From contig JAFTLM010000049.1 in the NCBI GenBank assembly GCA_017455945.1, positions 1 to 10,240 of the forward strand: a DNA stretch of 10,240 nt, written 5' to 3'. The notes under the pieces were generated by a model that worked only from the letters and a program-made list of their open reading frames with translations, had not been told where the DNA came from and searched no databases. The position numbers were made by a program, and so were the translations under genes. Each line of letters starts with the position of its first letter. The first letter of the stretch is position 1. Below are positions 5,038-10,240 of this stretch, piece by piece. This stretch comes from Clostridia bacterium (lineage in GTDB: Bacteria; Bacillota; Clostridia; Oscillospirales; CAG-272).

Positions 5038-7155
5038 ATGGAAAATTTACGCAACACCCCCATAAAAGCACTCCACGGAGTAGGGGCGGTTAAAGCCAAA
5101 GCATACGCAAAACTGGGAGTAGAAACACTGTACGACCTTCTTTTTCATTTTCCGCGAGCTTACGAAAACAGAGGCGACATTAAAAAGCTTGGGGAATGTG
5201 ACGGAACGTCCAAAAACGCCGTTATCCTTACCATAGCCACCGCTCCCAAAATTGCCAGAATCCGCAGAGGAATGAATCTTTTGAAATTCCGTGCTTACGA
5301 CGAGAGCGGAATGTGTGAGATAACCTATTTCAATCAAGATTATCTTAAAACGTCGTTTCCTATGGGAGTCAGCTTTCGTTTCTACGGTAAAGTAGAACGT
5401 GTCGGGAACAAATTTTCAATGTCATCTCCGTCCCACGAACTTTATGCCGAAAGCTTGAAGCTCCCGGATTTTACCCCAATATATCCGTTATCTGAGGGGC
5501 TGTCTCAAAAACAAATCGTACAAAACACAGCCCTTGTGCTCGAAATGGCAAAAAGCGGACTTGACGATTATCTGCCTTATGAAATCAGGACAGAAAACAA
5601 ATTATGCACACTTTCAACAGCGTTAAAAGAAATTCATTCGCCCACATCATACGCCGCACTTGCCAACGCAAAAAAAAGACTTATATTTGATGAGTTTTTT
5701 CTTTTCTCCATTGGCATAAACACCGCCGCCAAAATACAGAAGGAAACCGGGGCTCCGATTTTCAAGGACACGGACATATCGGAATTGTTATCTCTTCTTC
5801 CCTACTCTCTCACAAATGCTCAAAAACGCACGGTTGCGGATATTGCTTCTGACGTTTCCAAAGACGTTCCTATGGGAAGAATCGTTATCGGTGACGTGGG
5901 ATGCGGAAAGACGGTCTGTGCCGCGGCTGCTATGTTGATGGCAGTCAGAAACGGATATCAAGCCGCACTTATGGCTCCTACAGAAATACTTGCGTGTCAG
6001 CATCAAAATGACCTTGCACCGATTTTTGAAAAAATGGGCATCAGATGCGAGCTTCTTGTCGGAGCGCTTACACCTGCAAAAAAGCGGAAAATACACGAGT
6101 GCCTCTCAAGAAAAGAAATCGATATCGTTATCGGAACTCAGGCGTTGCTGTCAGAGGGTGTAGAATTTGCCTCCTTAGGATTGGTGGTTGTGGACGAACA
6201 GCACCGTTTTGGTGTAGAACAGCGTGCCATACTCTCAAAAAAAGGCGAAAAACCGCATCTGTTGGTTATGAGTGCGACGCCTATCCCCCGTTCTATGGCA
6301 CTTGCAATGTACGGAAATCTCGACAAAACAATAATCGACGAAATTCCTCCGGGACGTCAACGGGTAGATACTTTCCTTGTAAATGAATCTTACAGATCAA
6401 GACTTGACACCTTTATCAAAAAACAGGTAGAAGACGGAGGACAGGTATACATAGTATGCCCTGCAGTCGAAGAGACAGAGGAAGACAGCGGAGAGGTTTC
6501 ACTTTATGACATTTCCGAATATCAGATGCTTGAAAGCAAGCCGCCGCTCAAAGCGGCGATACAATATTCGGAAGAAATTTCCCTAAAATTTCCCGAATTT
6601 AAGACCGCATTTGTTCACGGAAAGCTTAAAAGCTCTGAAAAAGAAAAAATAATGTCCGCATTTGTTTCCGGCGAAACTAAAATATTAGTTTCAACTACTG
6701 TCATCGAGGTAGGCGTAAACGTTCCCAACGCTTGTCTGATGATAGTCGAAAACGCCGAACGCTTTGGACTTTCTCAGTTACATCAGTTGCGAGGTCGTGT
6801 AGGCCGAGGCACGCGAAAATCTTAATGTATACTTGTTTCGGATTCACGCACCGAAAACGCTGAAAAACGTTTGAAAACAATGTGCAACACGTATGACGGC
6901 TACAAAATAGCAGAAGCCGACCTGGCATTAAGAGGTCCGGGTGACTTTTTGAAGGACTCAGTTTCTTCTGCTTTGAGACAGAGCGGCGGAATAAAATTCA
7001 GAATTGCAGATATGTGTAACGATTCAGAATTGATGAACAGTGCTTTTTCTTCAGCCAAAAAGCTGTTGGAAGAAAGCCCGGAGCTTAAGAACTATCCTCT
7101 GCTTGCCGAAAAAGTTTTTTCGGCTTGGAACACGGATAAAAGCTCGATAAGTTAA
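5038..7155 (+). pseudogene. recG: ATP-dependent DNA helicase RecG, interrupted by an in-frame TAA at codon 596
   Basis: RecG is a superfamily 2 DNA translocase that remodels stalled replication forks and branched intermediates. The frame encodes 705 residues if codon 596 is read through, a normal RecG length. Seen in order: an N-terminal wedge/OB region with LHGVGAVKAKAYAKLGV (12-28), Walker A GDVGCGKT (285-292), DEQHRFG (386-392), the following SATPIPRSMA block, and motif VI QLHQLRGRVGRG (580-591). Four codons later comes TAA (6823-6825), replacing the Tyr normal in 'SYCIL'. The same frame then continues with CILVSDS, DGYKIAEADLALRGPGDF and RQSGGIKFRIADM to the true end. No frameshift or other lesion is seen. 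The 595-residue product would lack the C-terminal TRG region, known to be needed for translocation, and is probably inactive. The start is the ATG at 5038 after AAGGAGGT; a TTG 54 bases upstream lies inside the -35 box. Recent mutation and sequence error are both possible. Confidence 0.93.
6823..6825 (+). other. Premature in-frame stop codon within recG
   Basis: A TAA follows the codons for GRGTRKS. The next in-frame codons encode CILVSD, which matches the continuation of RecG proteins, where a Tyr codon is expected at this place. One base change (TAT or TAC to TAA) explains it. TAA is used as an ordinary stop by other genes here, including spoVG, so genetic code reassignment is not supported. 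Confidence 0.92.
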
Positions 7156-7156
7156 A

Positions 7157-7195
7157 ATTGGATGCCGATTATTTGTCGGCATCCAATCTTTTTTT
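7157..7195 (+). terminator. Strong rho-independent terminator of recG, shared with the convergent exporter operon
   Basis: A perfect 12-base-pair stem, ATTGGATGCCGA (7157-7168) and TCGGCATCCAAT (7176-7187), with a 7-base loop, is followed by C and seven T. It starts two bases after the recG stop. On the minus strand the same hairpin is followed by TTTTA and can terminate the exporter operon too. In that direction its first arm is coding sequence, specifying the last residues (LDAD) of the YjjB-like protein, and the stop codon lies in the loop. Confidence 0.92.
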
Positions 7196-7645
7196 GGTTA
7201 ATTTGGCTTGAGATATCCTTAACATAACGCTAACCACAAGAGATTCTATTACTATCCCCCCCGCTATTCCAAGAGCCACCTGCAGAGTATTTAAACCGTA
7301 AGTTTTGGCAGCCAGGCCGTCACCGAGAATAATATTGCTCATTGTATAGAAAAGCGAACCTCCCGGAACAAGCGGAATAATAGACGCGGTAATAAAAACA
7401 ATAGACGGCGTTTTTAAAACACGGGCAAAAATATTTGCGTAAATCACACAAACGATAGTTGCCAAAAAGTTGGATAGGAACAGGTTTGCCCCCCACAAAT
7501 CCATAAAAACGTACACGGCGGTAGCAATTAATCCACCGACAGCGGCAACAGGAACGTGTTTTAACTTTATTCCAAACAAAACGGCAAAGCCTGCCGCACC
7601 AAGCGTACCTGTAACAATAAGTTTTAAGATGTTAAGCATCCACAT
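7169..7645 (-). CDS. Threonine/serine exporter family protein, small (YjjB-like) subunit
   Basis: A 158-residue integral membrane protein corresponding to the C-terminal half of ThrE-type exporters, the YjjB-like component of split systems. Hydrophobic helices lie roughly at 5-27, 32-49, 55-77, 80-105 and 118-142. The family hallmark PLVPGGSLFYTM is at 91-102, followed by ILGDGL. Members of this family export threonine and serine, or, in Escherichia coli YjjPB, succinate; the substrate here cannot be decided. The ATG at 7645 follows GAGG at seven bases. The gene begins nine bases after the stop of the partner gene encoding the YjjP-like half, which is exactly the arrangement expected for the two parts of one transporter. 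Its last codons form one arm of the shared terminator. Confidence 0.92.
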   Translation of the reverse strand: MWMLNILKLIVTGTLGAAGFAVLFGIKLKHVPVAAVGGLIATAVYVFMDLWGANLFLSNFLATIVCVIYANIFARVLKTPSIVFITASIIPLVPGGSLFYTMSNIILGDGLAAKTYGLNTLQVALGIAGGIVIESLVVSVMLRISQAKLTKKRLDADK

Positions 7646-7654
7646 TTTTCAACC

Positions 7655-8455
7655 TCACACAATCCACGCACCCAGGCAAAACAGAGCAATCGTATAACCG
7701 AAAGCTATAATTGCCGCCAACAAAACCGACTGAATAAGCTGTAACATTCCCGAAAGAGTATCTCCGCAAAGCAAATCGCGAATTGAGGTACCGAAAGAAA
7801 GCCCCGGAATAACAAGCATTATCGTGCCTATAATGATTTTATCATAATTGTCTCCAAAACCGATTTTTGTGAAAAATATCGCACAAAATCCGGCTATTGT
7901 GGAAAGCACAAGATTCATAGCAAGTTGGTTTAACGCCTTTGGCGCAAAACTTGAAATCACCATAATCAGCATACCAAGTACCGCGGCGGCTACCGCATCA
8001 AGAAACGTCCCCCCGAAAAACAAAGCAAAGGCTCCGCTTATTATCATTGAAACCAATATTCTGACCGTAGTAGAATACGTATTTTCATTTTTGGCTTTCA
8101 GTATTCTGTTCTGAGCTTCGTCAAGTGATATTTTTTTAGCACAAAGATCTCTGGATATAGAATTGAGACTGTCAAGCTTTGTAAAATTATTGCTGAATCC
8201 GTAAATTCTCCTGGTTTGCATAGCATACTCGCCATCTTCCATTCTTATGGAGGCAATTATGACCGAGGTTATCGAAAACACCTCAACGTGGTTTGCACCG
8301 TGAGCCTTACAAATACGGTCCACCGTATCTTCAGCCGCGTGTACTGTTCCGCCACTTCTAAGTAAATTTTCAGCTATATCAAGGGCTGTTCTTAACAGCT
8401 TGTCGGAAAACTTTTCGTTTGGATATATTTCCGCTGACGAAATGTTATCGCTCAT
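7655..8455 (-). CDS. Threonine/serine exporter family protein, large (YjjP-like) subunit
   Basis: A 266-residue protein with the N-terminal ThrE domain. The soluble first part (1-125) has the conserved GGTVHAAEDTVDRICKAHG (35-53), VEVFSITSVIIASI (57-70) and TRRIYGFSNN (81-90). The C-terminal half is membrane-embedded, with helices around 129-149, 151-171, 175-197, 205-222 and 237-262, and contains PGLSFGTSIRDLLCGDTLSG (217-236), a family hallmark. Together with the YjjB-like protein encoded nine bases downstream it should form a complete exporter for threonine, serine or a related small acid. The ATG follows AAAGGAG at about ten bases, and this site overlaps the end of the upstream metallopeptidase gene. 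Both halves look intact. Confidence 0.93.
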   Translation of the reverse strand: MSDNISSAEIYPNEKFSDKLLRTALDIAENLLRSGGTVHAAEDTVDRICKAHGANHVEVFSITSVIIASIRMEDGEYAMQTRRIYGFSNNFTKLDSLNSISRDLCAKKISLDEAQNRILKAKNENTYSTTVRILVSMIISGAFALFFGGTFLDAVAAAVLGMLIMVISSFAPKALNQLAMNLVLSTIAGFCAIFFTKIGFGDNYDKIIIGTIMLVIPGLSFGTSIRDLLCGDTLSGMLQLIQSVLLAAIIAFGYTIALFCLGAWIV

Positions 8456-8470
8456 CTGATTATCGCTCCT

Positions 8471-8977
8471 TTATCTCAGCATTTTACGTCTTTCCTTATA
8501 ATCCGGCATATACTTTTCAACCACGCTCCAAAACTCCTTGCTGTGGTTCATATGAACAAGATGTGCCAATTCGTGTACAACCACGTAATCAACAGCCTCG
8601 TCGGGATACTGCATAAGAAGAAAGGAAAAACACAAGGTGTTACGGCTTGAACAGGACCCGAACCGTTTTTGTGCCGAAGTTATACGCACAGATTTCGGAT
8701 CAACGCCCATAATTTTAGAATAATACTCTACTTTCGGCGGTATAATTTCTTTGGCTTTCAGACGCAATTCCTTTGCTTTTTCAGCAGAAATTGAAAAACT
8801 TGTCTCTCTTTTTTTCATACGTTCAACAGCCTTTAAAATACTGCTTTCACGTTCGGAAATAAAAGTTTCAATTTGCTTTTCGGACAGATGATACGGGGCA
8901 CGAACAATTACTTCACCGCCCCGAATAATTTCGGCAACCAGCGTTTTTCGCCCCGAGCGTATAAGTGTATATTCCAA
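8471..8977 (-). CDS. YgjP-type zinc metallopeptidase (M48-like, DUF45)
   Basis: A 168-residue cytoplasmic protein of the YgjP/WLM-type metallopeptidase group. The zinc site is complete: HELAH (135-139) with H145 as the third ligand in HMNHSKEFW (142-150). The family block RFGSCSSRNTLCFSFLLMQYP (105-125) corresponds to the usual R-W-G-S-C-S element. The N-terminus (V-I-R-A-P at 24-28, ERESSILKAVERM at 42-54) also fits. Length is somewhat short of typical members (about 220-240), with the shortening mainly before the zinc site. Physiological substrates are not known. The start is TTG at 8977: GAGGTGG lies four bases upstream, and the ATG further up is closed by TAA after three codons. First gene of an operon with the exporter pair; a functional link to it is not evident. 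Confidence 0.9.
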   Translation of the reverse strand: MEYTLIRSGRKTLVAEIIRGGEVIVRAPYHLSEKQIETFISERESSILKAVERMKKRETSFSISAEKAKELRLKAKEIIPPKVEYYSKIMGVDPKSVRITSAQKRFGSCSSRNTLCFSFLLMQYPDEAVDYVVVHELAHLVHMNHSKEFWSVVEKYMPDYKERRKMLR

Positions 8978-9004
8978 ATTACCACCTCATAACTTTCGGT
9001 ATTA

Positions 9005-9033
9005 ATTATAACACCAAGAAGAATGTTTGTCAA
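9005..9033 (-). promoter_or_regulatory. Perfect consensus SigA promoter of the metallopeptidase-exporter operon
   Basis: On the minus strand, TTGACA (9033-9028) and TATAAT (9010-9005) are both exact and separated by 17 bases, with TGT immediately before the -10 as an extended -10. It lies 28 bases upstream of the TTG start. No operator-like repeat is seen next to it, so expression is expected to be strong and constitutive. Confidence 0.93.
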
Positions 9034-9075
9034 TTACTATTTTGTTACGTATTTAAAAGTTATGCTATATCTCAA

Positions 9076-9110
9076 ACAAATCTCCACCCGCGTATCGGGT
9101 GGAGATTTGT
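9076..9110 (-). terminator. Hairpin terminator of the alpha/beta hydrolase gene
   Basis: A perfect 15-base-pair inverted repeat (arms 9076-9090 and 9096-9110, core CTCCACCC/GGGTGGAG) with a 5-base loop begins one base beyond the TAG stop on the minus strand. The T run that follows on that strand is short and broken (TTTG), so it is less classical than the others, but its position and stability make it a terminator. Confidence 0.72.
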
Positions 9111-9869
9111 CTATACGTTCATATATTTATCAAGCCATTCTATGACAATCGGAATGAAAGTGGCGGAATGCCTCATAGGCGTGTGAGGCGCATCCTCCAA
9201 AGCTATAAGCTTGTGAGGAATTCCCGCTTTTTCAAAAGCCTCCTGGATTGGTGCCTCAAGGTCAAAAGAGACCGTTTTGTCCGCTGTACCGTGGATTGAA
9301 ACCGTGGGAGGAAACTTGGTCACATCGGGAACTCTGTGCCAGGGTGTTCCCCAACAGTTGCCGAAGAATTTAAAATCGTCATTATAGAACTCAAGCAAAT
9401 AGAAGCAAGCCATTCCGCCTGCACTGCCGCCCATAACGGCAATTCGCTCAGCGTCAAAATTGAATTTCGCAGCATTTTCCTTAACGTACAAATACGCAAG
9501 ATGTACCGCTTCTGCCGCTCGGTCGGCCCCAAGAGTTTCATTCCACGTAGCACGGTGAGCTCCGCTGTCAAAGATAGGATAATCGGGTGATACAACAGCA
9601 TACCCTGCTTTAGTAAGTGCCTTTGCAAATGTAGGTATATACCCTTGTCGCTTGTTATGAGGCTGAACAAAGCCGCCGCCGTGAACAAATATCACAACCG
9701 GGCGAGGCTTTTCCGCCTTTTCGGGCAGTGTAATAACGTCAAGCTTGTAGGCCTGCATCTCACCGTGATAGTTTTCGAGTTGGCAAAAAGTGTGCTCTTC
9801 CACGTTCATACCGTCATACGCGGCAAGGTCTTTTGATACAAATTTGCGTTCGGGATCTATGTTTGTCAT
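9111..9869 (-). CDS. Alpha/beta hydrolase (esterase/lipase-like)
   Basis: A 252-residue alpha/beta-hydrolase of the HGGG type, related to carboxylesterases and BD-FAE-like enzymes. The oxyanion-hole motif HGGGF is at 63-67, the nucleophile elbow GGSAGG at 147-152 with S149, the probable acid D197 in HGTADKTV (193-200) and the probable catalytic H229 in DAPHTPMRH (226-234). All parts of the triad are present. There is no signal peptide, so it acts in the cytoplasm, possibly on acylated sugars or oligosaccharides taken up by the cell; the substrate is not shown. The ATG follows GGAGG at six bases. The gene is monocistronic, with its own promoter and hairpin. It lies next to a glycoside hydrolase gene on the same strand, which makes deacylation of polysaccharide fragments an attractive but unproven role. 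Confidence 0.93.
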   Translation of the reverse strand: MTNIDPERKFVSKDLAAYDGMNVEEHTFCQLENYHGEMQAYKLDVITLPEKAEKPRPVVIFVHGGGFVQPHNKRQGYIPTFAKALTKAGYAVVSPDYPIFDSGAHRATWNETLGADRAAEAVHLAYLYVKENAAKFNFDAERIAVMGGSAGGMACFYLLEFYNDDFKFFGNCWGTPWHRVPDVTKFPPTVSIHGTADKTVSFDLEAPIQEAFEKAGIPHKLIALEDAPHTPMRHSATFIPIVIEWLDKYMNV

Positions 9870-9908
9870 ATTGTGCCTCCGAAAATATTACGTAAAATAT
9901 GATGTTTA

Positions 9909-9938
9909 ATTATACCATATTTTCGTACTGAAAGTCAA
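9909..9938 (-). promoter_or_regulatory. SigA-type promoter for the alpha/beta hydrolase
   Basis: On the minus strand, TTGACT (9938-9933) and TATAAT (9914-9909) have an 18-base spacer, with TGG before the -10. It lies 40 bases upstream of the ATG and 20 bases beyond the end of the upstream gene, so the hydrolase can be expressed independently of it. Confidence 0.82.
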
Positions 9939-9959
9939 TAACATCGATCCAAAAGTTTT

Positions 9960-10240
9960 TTATTTTCGCGAAGCATATTTGGAATCAAAATGCTCAATAA
10001 GCCTATAAACGTTCTTATTGATTTCAGCCATAGCTTCAACAAGTTCAACGTAAGGAACATGGTGATTATCTACCAATCCCTTATTTGCGTCAATACTCGA
10101 TTCATCCTTCCACACCTTAACACCGTTTTGTGTGGTATATATAACTTCGGGAGAGGGATCGTTGTCAATATACTGGAACCACTGCCATCCAACAAAATTC
10201 TTACATTCAAGAAGGCGGAGGGTGTAACACTGATATAAAT
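9960..10240 (-). CDS. C-terminal end of a probable agarase-like glycoside hydrolase (partial)
   Basis: An open minus-strand frame enters from the right edge and ends at TAA (9962-9960), giving 92 residues of a C-terminus. The readable part includes LRLLECKNFVGWQWFQYIDND, then NKGLVDNHHVPYVELVEAM and EINKNVYRLIEHFDSKYASRK. The pattern of G-W-x-W-F-x-Y-x-D-N-D followed by 'NKG-V-N---PY-ELV-AM-E-N--VY-LI--FD' is like the end of the catalytic barrel in agarase-type clan A glycoside hydrolases (GH50/GH86-like), where a late Trp-rich strand is followed by a final helix. This is recognition from memory and the catalytic residues lie outside the window, so the family is tentative; that it is a real gene end is much surer, since the frame is open throughout and coding-like. 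No clear terminator follows it. The next gene downstream is the alpha/beta hydrolase. Confidence 0.72.
   Translation of the reverse strand, partial: LYQCYTLRLLECKNFVGWQWFQYIDNDPSPEVIYTTQNGVKVWKDESSIDANKGLVDNHHVPYVELVEAMAEINKNVYRLIEHFDSKYASRK

Noticed and set aside
6045..6386. A 113-residue frame inside recG
   Set aside because: It is an off-frame shadow of the helicase core, rich in Arg and Cys with no motif.
6823..6825. Genetic code change with TAA read as an amino acid
   Set aside because: Other genes in the window, such as spoVG and the YjjB-like gene, end in TAA at the expected family length, and no other gene contains internal TAA codons.
6826..7155. A separate small gene after recG beginning near 6871
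   Set aside because: It is in the same frame as recG, begins at a TTG with no ribosome binding site, and encodes the conserved RecG C-terminus (DGYKIAEADLALRGPGDF). It is the tail of recG, not a gene of its own.
9320..9688. A 122-residue frame overlapping the alpha/beta hydrolase
   Set aside because: A same-strand shadow of a gene with a complete catalytic triad; no independent start signal.
1..10240. CRISPR array, transposon or prophage
   Set aside because: No regularly spaced repeats, transposase, integrase or phage structural gene was found on either strand.

Overview
This is a roughly 40% G+C (estimated by eye) stretch of chromosome from a spore-forming-type Bacillota, most likely a gut Clostridia of the Oscillospirales/Ruminococcaceae kind. 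The grounds are strong AGGAGG-type ribosome binding sites, a SpoVG gene, a MurC of the variant type I associate with Oscillospirales, tight short operons and consensus SigA-type promoters. The taxonomic call is inference. Most genes are housekeeping. I found no CRISPR array, insertion sequence, phage gene, rRNA or tRNA.

Layout. (1) Bases 1-1794, minus strand: murC (peptidoglycan precursor synthesis), followed with a one-base overlap by a SAM-dependent methyltransferase that runs off the left edge. (2) 1795-2362, plus strand: a divergent intergenic region with tandem promoter-like elements, then spoVG and a rho-independent terminator. (3) 2359-3917, minus strand: an operon with its own promoter encoding a diacylglycerol-kinase-type lipid kinase and a YfcE/MJ0936-type metallophosphoesterase. 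(4) 3924-4972, plus strand: a compact operon of three small proteins of unknown function (72, 128 and 121 residues), divergent from the lipid kinase. (5) 5038-7155, plus strand: recG with its own strong promoter. It is full length in one frame, but codon 596 is a TAA stop inside a well conserved region just after helicase motif VI. (6) 7157-9033, minus strand: an operon from a perfect consensus promoter, encoding a YgjP-type metallopeptidase and the two halves of a split ThrE-type threonine/serine exporter (YjjP-like, then YjjB-like). It converges on recG through a shared hairpin. (7) 9076-10240, minus strand: an alpha/beta hydrolase with its own promoter and terminator, and upstream of it the C-terminal end of a probable agarase-like glycoside hydrolase cut by the right edge.

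The two points most worth attention are the single in-frame stop in recG, which would remove the C-terminal TRG region needed for translocation, and the uncharacterised three-gene small-protein operon. One of its proteins carries a degenerate internal helical repeat, and another ends in two short hydrophobic stretches split by an acidic linker. The carbohydrate-active end on the right is the most 'accessory' part of the window. Nothing here makes a convincing case for a wholly new defence or mobile system.
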